Shown: positions 1 through 8,650 of the stretch, one piece after another
Numbering within the stretch: the stretch's first letter is position 1
How the letters are laid out: the number at the start of each line of letters is the position of its first letter
Source of the DNA: Flavobacterium sp.
Lineage (GTDB): Bacteria; Bacteroidota; Bacteroidia; Flavobacteriales; Flavobacteriaceae
DNA length: 64,000 nt
Assembly: GCF_013822155.1 (NCBI RefSeq)
Contig: NZ_PNJW01000004.1
Location: forward strand, 47,234 to 111,233
Direction: 5' to 3'
Translations under genes and position numbers: made by a program
Notes under the pieces: generated by a model
What the model saw: only the letters and a program-made list of their open reading frames with translations
Database searches by the model: none
What the model was told of the DNA's origin: nothing

Positions 1-1
1 A

Positions 2-454
<453 letters not shown>

Positions 455-474
455 TATCTTTCTCTAATATTATT

Positions 475-503
475 AAAAGCTGTCTGAAAAGGCAGCTTTT
501 TTT
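475..503 (+). terminator. Rho-independent terminator of gdhA
   Basis: An AAAAGCTG / CAGCTTTT stem closes a short loop and is followed by a run of T. It starts 21 bases after the gdhA stop codon. Confidence 0.8.
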
Positions 504-564
504 ATTCCTTTATATTAAAAGAAGTATAATTTCGTTTTAGCTATATTTGTGTGTCAATTTATAA

Positions 565-2865
565 ATGCGGATGAAGAAATTTTTTACTATCATAGGATTA
601 CTGTTTTTACCAACTTTCGGATTTTCTCAAAATCAATTATGGAAAGGCTATTTTTCGTACAATGAAATTATAGATCTTTCCGAATCTTCTACACGATTGT
701 TTGCTGCTTGTGAAACGGCAATTTTTTCGAAAGACATAATAAACGATGAACTAAAAACACTAAATACAGTTGACGGACTTTCCGGTCAAACTATTTCAAC
801 TATTTATCATAGTAGTCAATACAATAGAACATTTATTGGTCATGATAATGGTTTATTAATTATGATTAATGAAGAGACAGGGGCAATTCAACTTTTAGTT
901 GGTATTCGTGATCAAACAGGTGGAATTCCGGCTAACAAGAAAAAAATCAACCATATTTATGAGCATGCTGAAAAACTTTATATTTCTTGTGATTTTGGAT
1001 TGGTAGAATTTAAACTTTCTAATATGACTTTTGGAGATACTTTCTATATTAGTCCGACAGGAGGTCAAACAGAAATTTTAGAAACAACTGTGCTAGATAA
1101 TCAGATTTATGCGGTCACATTGTATCATGGTTTGAAAAAAGCGGATTTATCTAATCCTAATTTAATTGATTTCAACGCATGGGAAGTTTTTAATCCTGAT
1201 TATTGGAAAAAAATTGTCACTTTTAATAATCAACTGGTTGCTATAAATAATAATAATAGAGTTTATCGATTTAACGGTAATATACCTTCTGAAGTTTTAA
1301 ATTTAGGACAGGTTGGTTTAGATATTAGGAATAGAGAGGCTAATCTTATCATAACAACCGCTTCTAAGGTTTTTGTGCTTAATGAATCATTTGCTCAAAC
1401 TCTTTTGATACAAAATAGTTCTATTCCTGACTTAAATTCTAATTTCAGTTGTGCCACCATTATTGGATCAACTATTTATATTGGTACTTTAAACAATGGA
1501 GTGGTAGAAACTTCTTTGGATAGCCCAAGTATGTTTGAGTTTTTGTTACCCCAAGGACCTTCTAAAAACAATATTTTTTCAATAACTGTTTCTCCCGCAG
1601 ATACACTTTGGGCAACCTATGGAGATTATTCTCAATTTAACAATCCTTATCCGTTAGATTCATATGGTATTAGTAAATACAAAGAAAATAGTTGGTTAAA
1701 TATTCCCTTCGAGGAATTATTAAATGCTAAATCAATTGTTAGAATAACCGTTAATCCTACAAATGAAAATGAAATTTATGCCAGTTCTTATTTTTCAGGT
1801 TTATTAAAATTGGAAAATGATGTAGCTACTACCTTATTTAATACCACAAATAGTGGATTAGAATCATTGGTTGATCCAGGAAATCCAACTTATGGCCCGG
1901 ATATTCGTGTCGAACAAACCGCATTCGATAAAACCGGAAATTTGTGGGTTTCAAACGGGTTAATAGCCAATATGTTTAAGGTTTTAAAAACAAACGGTCA
2001 ATGGCAATCTTTTTCAGTAAGTAATGTAATTAGCGGATTTACAAGTAATAACAGAATGGTTATTGATAAAAACAACACAAAATGGTTGGCCACCTTAGAC
2101 GAAGGATTATTAGCGTTCAATGAGAATTACAATAATAAATTATTAAAAATTACAGAGGGACAAAATGAAGGGAACTTGCCGTCATCGGCTGTTCAAGCAG
2201 TGGCAGTAGATAACCGAAATCAACTCTGGATTGGTACCCGAAAAGGACTTCGTATTTTATCTTCTGTAGATCGTTTTATTAATCAAGAAGAATTGACTAC
2301 GAGTTCCATTATTATCAATGATGAAGGATTAGCACAAGAGCTGTTATTTGGACAGTTTATTACGGATATTGCTGTAGACGGTGCAAATAATAAATGGGTT
2401 GGTACAGCCGATTCAGGAGTTTTTCTATTTTCTTCAAATGGACAGGAAACGCTTTATCATTTTACGACGACCAATTCTCCAATTCCGAGTAATGTGATTA
2501 ATGATGTTGAAATTAATGGAAAAACAGGAGAGGTTTTCATCGCTACCGCAAAAGGAATGGTTTCTTTTAAAGGAACTTCAACTAAGCCGAGCGATTCCTT
2601 GGAAGATGTTTTTGTTTATCCAAATCCGGTACGTCCTGGGTTTGAAGGGACTGTCAAAATTTCCGGCTTAACCAGTAAAGCTAATATTAAAATTACCGAC
2701 ATTGAAGGAAATCTAGTGCATGAAGAAATTTCCGAAGGCGGAACAATTGAATGGGATACACGAGCTTTTGGAAAATATAAAGTAGCTTCGGGAGTCTACA
2801 TGATTTTTATTTCTTCGGAAGATGCTTTAGACTCCACCGTTAAAAAGGTGATGATTATACGGTAG
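565..2865 (+). CDS. porZ: PorZ-like beta-propeller protein with T9SS C-terminal domain
   Basis: 766 residues with an N-terminal signal peptide (MRMKKFFTIIGLLFLPTFGFSQ). The body resembles two-component-regulator type propeller blades (repeats such as NLWVSNG, KWLATLDEGLLAFNE, NQLWIGTRKGLRIL, KWVGTADSGVFLF). The C-terminal ~85 residues are a type-A-like sorting domain (VYPNPVRPG, later SGVYMIFISSED, ending KKVMIIR). In Porphyromonas gingivalis, PorZ is part of the T9SS attachment complex that supplies anionic LPS to cargo and keeps such a domain. A -7 box TATATTTG lies at 542-549. Start 565 is used; ATG 571 is an equal alternative. The family call rests on domain order and length. Other propeller proteins with a sorting domain are possible. 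Confidence 0.75.
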   Translation: MRMKKFFTIIGLLFLPTFGFSQNQLWKGYFSYNEIIDLSESSTRLFAACETAIFSKDIINDELKTLNTVDGLSGQTISTIYHSSQYNRTFIGHDNGLLIMINEETGAIQLLVGIRDQTGGIPANKKKINHIYEHAEKLYISCDFGLVEFKLSNMTFGDTFYISPTGGQTEILETTVLDNQIYAVTLYHGLKKADLSNPNLIDFNAWEVFNPDYWKKIVTFNNQLVAINNNNRVYRFNGNIPSEVLNLGQVGLDIRNREANLIITTASKVFVLNESFAQTLLIQNSSIPDLNSNFSCATIIGSTIYIGTLNNGVVETSLDSPSMFEFLLPQGPSKNNIFSITVSPADTLWATYGDYSQFNNPYPLDSYGISKYKENSWLNIPFEELLNAKSIVRITVNPTNENEIYASSYFSGLLKLENDVATTLFNTTNSGLESLVDPGNPTYGPDIRVEQTAFDKTGNLWVSNGLIANMFKVLKTNGQWQSFSVSNVISGFTSNNRMVIDKNNTKWLATLDEGLLAFNENYNNKLLKITEGQNEGNLPSSAVQAVAVDNRNQLWIGTRKGLRILSSVDRFINQEELTTSSIIINDEGLAQELLFGQFITDIAVDGANNKWVGTADSGVFLFSSNGQETLYHFTTTNSPIPSNVINDVEINGKTGEVFIATAKGMVSFKGTSTKPSDSLEDVFVYPNPVRPGFEGTVKISGLTSKANIKITDIEGNLVHEEISEGGTIEWDTRAFGKYKVASGVYMIFISSEDALDSTVKKVMIIR

Positions 2866-3078
2866 ATACTTATGATCTGTTGTAGCTCATTTGTGTGTGT
2901 ATTGCCTTATTTGCTTTTGTTTCTATTACAGGATAATAGCGGTAATCTGTCACCATTGATGCTTTATCTATAAGGATGACTAGGCGTAACCATGCTGATG
3001 CTATATAGGAAGTAGGAGGTTGTGTACCTCTGTAAAATGAAATTTTGTATTTTTACTGTACTTGTTTTTTACTACGCT

Positions 3079-3390
3079 ATGGCAAAAATTGTTGTTAACT
3101 CCAACTACCTTGAGCAACTTAGTGCACTTGATGAGGCTATTGGTGGTTTGAATGAGCAGAAGATAAAGCTTTTGTTTGACATGTTAGCTATTGTGCCCCA
3201 TGTTGCTGATTTGGAAAAAATGTTGGGATGGGAACTTATTTTGGTGACTGTTCAGGACAAACAAATGGCGGTACAACTGAACAAGTTCTCTGCTTATATA
3301 CCGAACCTCAAGTTTGTGGTGCGTGCCGATGCCCCTCTTTTTACGGTTATGCCGGGAGATAAAAAGCGAAGGGTTTGGAAGGAGCGTTAA
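3079..3390 (+). CDS. Small hypothetical protein
   Basis: I do not recognise this family. The chosen start ATG at 3079 gives 103 residues (MAKIVVNSNYLEQLSALDEA...). It is predicted soluble, with a helix-rich first half and a basic tail (PGDKKRRVWKER). A GTG at 3022 or ATG at 3037 in the same frame would add a hydrophobic stretch (MKFCIFTVLVFYYAMA) that could be a poor signal peptide. However, that stretch is also AT-rich with a promoter-like look (TTTTG, later TACTTG), so the shorter form is preferred. The gene stands alone between porZ and tRNA-Asn, with no clear terminator or partner. Coding status is likely but not certain. Confidence 0.5.
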   Translation: MAKIVVNSNYLEQLSALDEAIGGLNEQKIKLLFDMLAIVPHVADLEKMLGWELILVTVQDKQMAVQLNKFSAYIPNLKFVVRADAPLFTVMPGDKKRRVWKER

Positions 3391-3585
3391 CTCTTCTGAT
3401 TTTGCTTATGAAATTTACCGAATTGCATACGTTACTTTTTAGAAAAAGAGTAAATAATTTGGCTTGTTTGACCTTGAGACGGAAATCTAATCTTACCTCT
3501 AGATTTGTAGTTTAGCCAATATAAAATCGGTTTAGTTTTTGGGAGTGTAGAAAGTAAATAAAGTGCATGGCGGGAAAATTTAAAC

Positions 3586-3617
3586 AAAAAAAGCCTGACA
3601 TTTCTGTCAAGCTTTTT
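3586..3617 (-). terminator. Hairpin downstream of tRNA-Asn
   Basis: The stem AAGCCTGACA (3591-3600) pairs with TGTCAAGCTT (3605-3614) with one mismatch and a four-base loop. A-runs and T-runs flank it on the two sides, so on the minus strand a T-run follows the stem directly after the tRNA 3' end. Confidence 0.75.
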
Positions 3618-3618
3618 G

Positions 3619-3692
3619 CTCCCCCTCTTGGGCTCGAACCAAGGACCCTCTGATTAACAGTCAGATGCTCTAACCAACTGAGCTAAGGAGGA
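3619..3692 (-). tRNA. tRNA-Asn (anticodon GTT)
   Basis: Read on the minus strand. The acceptor stem TCCTCCT pairs with AGGGGGA (one G-U). The D-arm contains AGCTCAGTTGGTTAGAGC. The anticodon arm CTGACTGTTAATCAG places GTT in the loop. The T-arm CTTGG-TTCGAGC-CCAAG is perfect. The discriminator is G. CCA is not encoded (CAA follows), as is common in Bacteroidota. The 74-nt fold is complete and unbroken. It has its own promoter and terminator, so it is a single-gene tRNA unit. Confidence 0.97.
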
Positions 3693-3717
3693 AGGTATAT
3701 AACCTTTTTTGCGAGTG

Positions 3718-3748
3718 CAAATATAAAGCGAAAATTGTTTTATCCAAA
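3718..3748 (-). promoter_or_regulatory. Promoter of tRNA-Asn
   Basis: On the minus strand TTTG (3748-3745) is followed after exactly 19 bases by TATATTTG (3725-3718). This is the Bacteroidota -33/-7 consensus TTTG-N19-TAnnTTTG. The -7 box ends 25 bases upstream of the tRNA 5' end. Confidence 0.85.
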
Positions 3749-3780
3749 TAAAAATCGCAAAAAATATGCATTTTATATCT

Positions 3781-5103
3781 TTATTTTCCGGTTATCAAAT
3801 GCCAGATGTCATTACCAAATACTAAAGCCATCAATGTCAATAGAATAACCACTCCAATAGTTTGAGCAACTTCTAGGGTTTTTTCTGTTGGTTTTTTGCG
3901 TGTAACCATTTCGATCAGGATAAAAACGGCATGACCACCATCTAATCCCGGAATAGGCAGCACATTTAAAAAGGCTAGCCAAACAGAAAACATTGCGGTG
4001 AATGACCAGAAGAATGTCCAATCCCATTCCGGTTTAAAAATTTTAAACATTCGTAACGGACCACTAACTTGTTTGTAGGCTTCTGTTTTTGAATTAAAAA
4101 TGATTTTAAATTGTTTAATTTGACCTGTTAATGTAGAAATGGTTTTATTAAATCCAGCCGGAATAGATTCAGAAAAGGATAGCTCTTTTGTTACAAAAGC
4201 ATCTTCCAGTGTATGAAAATGATTTAAAAAACCAAGTTTAGAGTCTTCAGTCACTCGGGCTCTAATCACAAGAGGTTGTTTATTTCGTATTACATCTAAG
4301 TCAACACTATCGTTTTTGTGTAATTGAATCACCGTGGCAAATTCATCAAAAAAATTGATATGAATTCCATCTAAGCCAACAATTTTATCTCCTTTCTTTA
4401 ATCCGGCTATATCTGCCGGTCGACCAGGTACAATTGAGTCAATGATGATTTCTTCACGAGCAGACAAGAAGTTCTTTCCGGCTCTTTTGATAACATCACG
4501 TTTTCCTTCATCAGATAAATCAAAAGTAACTTCTGCTCCTTCTCTTTCAACAGTAATGTTGTCGCCGAAAAGTATTTCTAAAGGTAATTGATCAAATTTA
4601 GCTTGTGGTTTCCCGTCCACTTTTAGTATTTTATCACCATTTCTAAGACCCAATAGTTTTCCGACAGAATCAACAGCGATACCGTGGGTTATTTTAGAAT
4701 TGTCTACAAAATTGTCTCCGTGATTTAGAAATAAAAAGATATAAATTATCCATGCCAGAAAAAAGTTAACAATTACACCGCCCATGATGATGATTAATCG
4801 TTGCCAGGCCGGTTTACTTCTGTATTCCCATGGTTGTGGCTCTTGTTTGAGTTGTTCTTTGTCCATACTCTCATCAATCATACCGGCTATTTTTACATAA
4901 CCACCCATCGGAAGCCACCCAATTCCGTATTCAGTTTCACCAATTTTCTTTTTTACTAAAGAAAACCAAGGGTTGAAAAATAAATAGAATTTTTCAATAC
5001 GAGTTTTAAAATATTTAGCGGGTAAAAAGTGACCTAATTCGTGTAGTATCACTAAAAAAGATAAGCACAAAATTAATTGTGCTATTTGAATGAGTATTTC
5101 CAT
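3781..5103 (-). CDS. rseP: RseP-type site-2 intramembrane metalloprotease
   Basis: 440-residue inner-membrane zinc protease of family M50B. In the well-studied homologues it cleaves anti-sigma factors and remnant signal peptides within the membrane. Seen here: the active-site motif HELGH at residues 21-25 inside the first hydrophobic helix; the GGYVKIAGMIDE segment; a membrane helix around IIIMGGVIVNFFLAWIIYIF; PDZ-like sequence (two stretches, one with GRPADIAGLKKGDKIVGLDG); and the C-terminal NVLPIPGLDGGHAVF motif that supplies the zinc-ligand Asp at about residue 388. Length is normal for the family. A -7-like box TACTTTTG lies on the minus strand at 5140-5133. The gene is separate from the peptidase gene upstream (79-base gap). 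Confidence 0.95.
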   Translation of the reverse strand: MEILIQIAQLILCLSFLVILHELGHFLPAKYFKTRIEKFYLFFNPWFSLVKKKIGETEYGIGWLPMGGYVKIAGMIDESMDKEQLKQEPQPWEYRSKPAWQRLIIIMGGVIVNFFLAWIIYIFLFLNHGDNFVDNSKITHGIAVDSVGKLLGLRNGDKILKVDGKPQAKFDQLPLEILFGDNITVEREGAEVTFDLSDEGKRDVIKRAGKNFLSAREEIIIDSIVPGRPADIAGLKKGDKIVGLDGIHINFFDEFATVIQLHKNDSVDLDVIRNKQPLVIRARVTEDSKLGFLNHFHTLEDAFVTKELSFSESIPAGFNKTISTLTGQIKQFKIIFNSKTEAYKQVSGPLRMFKIFKPEWDWTFFWSFTAMFSVWLAFLNVLPIPGLDGGHAVFILIEMVTRKKPTEKTLEVAQTIGVVILLTLMALVFGNDIWHLITGK

Positions 5104-5182
5104 TGATGTGTTTTAAAATTCAAAAGCGATTACAAAAGTAAGGTTTTCCCTTTACAAATCAGTAAGATTTAAACGATTGGGA

Positions 5183-7135
5183 TTAATTTTTTATAAATTT
5201 TTTATAAAAAGTTCCTTCCGAGGTGGTTAAATTTACATAATAAACGCCATCGGAAAGGGTTGAAACCATAAGTACTTTTTCGTTGGATGAAGAAACTACT
5301 TGTCCTAAATTGTTGAAAACGGTAATGTTTTCAATCTGCATGGTTTCCGGAACCTCAATGGTTAAATAATTTGAAGTCGGGTTAGGGAGTAATTGAATAA
5401 CATTTGACCAATCTACTGTTGTAATTCCCAATGTAGTTGAATTGTTTTTAGAAATTATATGTTTGTTTGGATCAAAAGTTGCACTGGTAACTGCGAACGG
5501 CACATTAACTATGAATTGTTGTCCGTTTGAAGTGTGATTTAAAACGACGTCAACTGTTTGTCCCCCGGCACCATTCAGTCGTACCTGAATTGGCATTTCA
5601 AAGAAACTAACACTTGAGTTGGATTGTGTTTGATTTACCGTAATTAAGGCTTGATTTACTGCGTTGTTTGCAACGGTTAAGGTATATGATGGATAACCCT
5701 GATTGTAAACCCAATCGTTAAAAAATTCAGTCAAATTAATTCCTGACGCATTCTCTAAATGATATTGTAAATCCTCGGTAATTGCATATCCGTAAGCCAA
5801 AGTAGGGTCAGCTAAATAATTTTTTAACGCTTGAAAGAAAATAGCATCACCCAATTTCCAACGTAACATGTGTATTACCATCGCTCCTTTATTATAACTC
5901 AATCGGCTACTGAAAATTCGATTTACATTTGTAGCTTCTGAATCGCTCAAGTAAACCGCTCCGCTGGATTGTGAAGTAATATTGTTAATCATACTGCCTT
6001 TTTCTGAAATAAAAGCAGTTGCCCCATCAAAGTTTTCAATTACTAAAGCAGCAAGATAAGTGGCAAAACCCTCGTTTAACCAAATGTCTTTCCAAGTGCC
6101 ACAAGTAACTTTGTCTCCAAACCATTGGTGTGCCAATTCATGAGCAATTAATCCTCTGCTAAATCCGCCCATGAAAGAAACAGTAGTATGTTCCATTCCT
6201 CCACCCCAACCAAATTGGGCATGACCATATTTTTCATTTGCAAAAGGATAGGTTTCAAACAATTCTTCAAACAAATTCATAATCGGAATTGTTACGGCAA
6301 CACTATTTTGAGAAGAGGTTAGGTTTTCAGGATATAAATAATTTACTATTGGAAATTGGTTTGGAGCTGTTCCGGCTTGTTGTGTAAATACACTGTAATT
6401 TGTGATGGCAAGTGCAACTAGATAAGCCGGAATGGGATAATTGTGTTGAAAATGGGTTGTTTTTGTGCCATTTCCATTGTCAACAATTCCCATTTCAAGA
6501 CCATTCGTAACGCTTACGTATTCTGAAGGAGCTGTAATAAAAACATCTAAACTATCAATTTTGTCATTTAAATCCTGTTTACATGGCCACCAATCCCTTG
6601 CTCCAAAAGGCTCCGAAAGTGTCCAAATAATAGGCGTTCCACTGTGTGAACTTTTAGTAAATCCATTTTCGGAATCATCCGGTGCTCCGGCATAACTTAC
6701 GGAAACACTATGGGATGTTCCAGCACTTAATGTAGTTGGAAAAGTAATAATCAATTCCTTGGTGAATATATTGTGATTAAAACTCAAAGACTGATTATTC
6801 ATCATCACAGAACCTACCGTAATTCTATTGTTGTAATATGGATTTGAAGTAGAGGTTATGCTGCTTAAATCGAATGTAATTGTGTTCATGTTTTCTAAAG
6901 CCAAAAATTCGGTAGTCACATTGCCACTAATAAAATAAACAGCCGGGTCAATGGTGAATTCTAATTTTTGATACGTAACATCATAGTTTGCAGTATTAGG
7001 ATTTGCCTGAAAATTAACTAGTTGTGAGGAAGATTTTAATTCCGCTTCGGCAATTTCATTTACTTCCTTTAAAAAGTCTTGAGCGAATAAAGGATTAATG
7101 CATATTAAAAGGGTAATTAGTAGGTATTTTTTCAT
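5183..7135 (-). CDS. Secreted M1-family aminopeptidase with T9SS sorting domain
   Basis: About 650 residues. The M1 zinc site is complete: HELAHQW with His332, Glu333 and His336, then Glu355 in WLNEGF, i.e. HExxH-x18-E. The exopeptidase loop reads GWGGGMEHTT, in place of GAMEN. A signal peptide (MKKYLLITLLICINPLFAQ) begins at the chosen ATG. The frame stays open upstream to 7252, but that extension is basic and AT-rich and would overlap a -7 box at 7163-7156, so it is rejected as coding. The C-terminus (LLPNPTSNYLTIEVPE ... SDGVYYVNLTTSEGTFYKKFIKN) is a T9SS type A sorting domain, so the enzyme is predicted to be exported to the surface or medium to trim peptides. Exact substrate unknown. Confidence 0.9.
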   Translation of the reverse strand: MKKYLLITLLICINPLFAQDFLKEVNEIAEAELKSSSQLVNFQANPNTANYDVTYQKLEFTIDPAVYFISGNVTTEFLALENMNTITFDLSSITSTSNPYYNNRITVGSVMMNNQSLSFNHNIFTKELIITFPTTLSAGTSHSVSVSYAGAPDDSENGFTKSSHSGTPIIWTLSEPFGARDWWPCKQDLNDKIDSLDVFITAPSEYVSVTNGLEMGIVDNGNGTKTTHFQHNYPIPAYLVALAITNYSVFTQQAGTAPNQFPIVNYLYPENLTSSQNSVAVTIPIMNLFEELFETYPFANEKYGHAQFGWGGGMEHTTVSFMGGFSRGLIAHELAHQWFGDKVTCGTWKDIWLNEGFATYLAALVIENFDGATAFISEKGSMINNITSQSSGAVYLSDSEATNVNRIFSSRLSYNKGAMVIHMLRWKLGDAIFFQALKNYLADPTLAYGYAITEDLQYHLENASGINLTEFFNDWVYNQGYPSYTLTVANNAVNQALITVNQTQSNSSVSFFEMPIQVRLNGAGGQTVDVVLNHTSNGQQFIVNVPFAVTSATFDPNKHIISKNNSTTLGITTVDWSNVIQLLPNPTSNYLTIEVPETMQIENITVFNNLGQVVSSSNEKVLMVSTLSDGVYYVNLTTSEGTFYKKFIKN

Positions 7136-7155
7136 TTTGTTTGGAAATTGTAGGT

Positions 7156-7163
7156 CAAATGTA
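7156..7163 (-). promoter_or_regulatory. -7 promoter box of the M1 peptidase gene
   Basis: TACATTTG on the minus strand fits TAnnTTTG and lies 20 bases before the ATG at 7135. No good -33 TTG is seen. It helps decide the start of the peptidase gene. Confidence 0.5.
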
Positions 7164-7274
7164 GAAAAATTTATTGATTTATAACTTTTTGGTGATTTTT
7201 TTAGCATTTTTTTAAACCTTGTTTTAGTGTTTATCAATTTTAAAATCAGCATTTACCGTTACAAAACATTTCCG

Positions 7275-7282
7275 TACATTTG
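7275..7282 (+). promoter_or_regulatory. -7 promoter box of serS
   Basis: TACATTTG fits TAnnTTTG and lies 21 bases before the ATG at 7304. The -33 element is weak (TTTA). Because the box overlaps an in-frame TTG at 7280, it supports 7304 as the true serS start. Confidence 0.55.
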
Positions 7283-7303
7283 TGCTCGCAAAAAACGCAT
7301 ATT

Positions 7304-8575
7304 ATGTTACAACTTACAGTCATTCGAGAGAATAAAGAAAAAGTAATCAAAGCTTTGGCTAAAAGAAATTTAGATGCCCAAAGTATGGTTAATACGGTCT
7401 TAGATTTAGACGAAAAAAGAAGAACTACACAAGTAGAATTAGATAATATCTTGGCTGAGTCCAATTTGCTTTCGAAAGAAATTGGTGAAATGATGAAATC
7501 AGGCGAAAAGGCAAAAGCCGAAATTGTGAAGCAAAAAACAGTACAGCTGAAAGAAAAAAGCAAAGAATTATCAGAAAAACTAGAGGGTTATACTGCGTTA
7601 CTTGCAGAAGAATTATATAAGATACCAAATACTCCTGCCGATATTGTTCTGGAAGGTAAAACTCCCGAAGATAACTTAACGGTTCATCAGGAAGGTACTA
7701 TTCCAACTTTACACGAAGGGGCATTACCACATTGGGAATTGGTAAAAAAATATGACATTATCGATTTTGAATTAGGAGTAAAAATCACCGGTGCCGGTTT
7801 TCCGGTTTACAAAGGAAAAGGGGCAAAACTGCAACGGGCATTAATTACCTATTTTTTAGATAAAAACACAGAAGCCGGTTATTTGGAATACCAAGTGCCT
7901 CATTTAGTGAACGAAGCTTCCGGTTTCGGAACTGGGCAATTACCCGACAAAGAAGGGCAAATGTATCACGACGCAACCGATAATTTATATTTGATTCCAA
8001 CCGCTGAGGTTCCGGTAACAAATCTATTTAGGGATGTGATTTTAAATGAAAATGAGTTACCAATTAAATGTACCGGTTACACGCCTTGTTTTAGAAGAGA
8101 AGCAGGTTCTTATGGAGCTCATGTTCGTGGTTTAAATCGTTTACATCAATTTGATAAAGTAGAAATTGTCCGCATCGAACATCCGGATAAATCATATGAA
8201 GCCTTAGATGGCATGGTAGAACACGTGAAAACTTTATTACAGGAATTGAAATTACCGTATCGAATTTTGCGTTTGTGTGGAGGAGATATGGGTTTTACCT
8301 CTGCTCTAACGTATGATTTTGAGGTTTTTTCAACCGCTCAGGACCGTTGGTTGGAAATCAGTTCTGTTTCTAATTTTGAGACATTCCAAGCCAATCGTTT
8401 GAAATTGCGTTTTAAAGATAAAGAGGGTAAAAACCAATTAGCCCATACCTTGAATGGAAGTTCTTTGGCTTTGCCTAGAGTATTGGCCGGAATTCTTGAA
8501 AATTATCAAACACCGGAAGGAATTGTTATTCCGGAAGTGTTGCGTCCCTACACCGGATTTGACATCATCAACTAA
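7304..8575 (+). CDS. serS: Seryl-tRNA synthetase
   Basis: 423-residue class II aminoacyl-tRNA synthetase charging tRNA-Ser in the cytoplasm. The N-terminal ~110 residues form the long antiparallel coiled-coil arm that grips the tRNA (rich in Lys/Glu, LDEKRRTTQVELDNILAES). Motif 2 is seen as FRREAGSYGAHVRGLNRLHQF. Motif 3 is seen as NGSSLALPRVLAGILENYQ. The TAEVP motif that contacts serine is present (LIPTAEVPVTNLFRD). Length and motif order are standard. The start MLQLTVIRENKE matches the usual beginning of the family. It diverges from the M1 peptidase gene. Confidence 0.97.
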   Translation: MLQLTVIRENKEKVIKALAKRNLDAQSMVNTVLDLDEKRRTTQVELDNILAESNLLSKEIGEMMKSGEKAKAEIVKQKTVQLKEKSKELSEKLEGYTALLAEELYKIPNTPADIVLEGKTPEDNLTVHQEGTIPTLHEGALPHWELVKKYDIIDFELGVKITGAGFPVYKGKGAKLQRALITYFLDKNTEAGYLEYQVPHLVNEASGFGTGQLPDKEGQMYHDATDNLYLIPTAEVPVTNLFRDVILNENELPIKCTGYTPCFRREAGSYGAHVRGLNRLHQFDKVEIVRIEHPDKSYEALDGMVEHVKTLLQELKLPYRILRLCGGDMGFTSALTYDFEVFSTAQDRWLEISSVSNFETFQANRLKLRFKDKEGKNQLAHTLNGSSLALPRVLAGILENYQTPEGIVIPEVLRPYTGFDIIN

Positions 8576-8650
8576 AAAAGTTAATCTTTATATAAACCAT
8601 GTACTAATTAGCGAAAAAAAGCTATTTTAGTACATTGTTTTTTATGTCCT

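Noticed and set aside
7136..7252. N-terminal extension of the M1 peptidase
   Set aside because: It lacks a signal-peptide character, is basic and AT-rich, and overlaps a promoter -7 box. The inner ATG starts a clean signal peptide.
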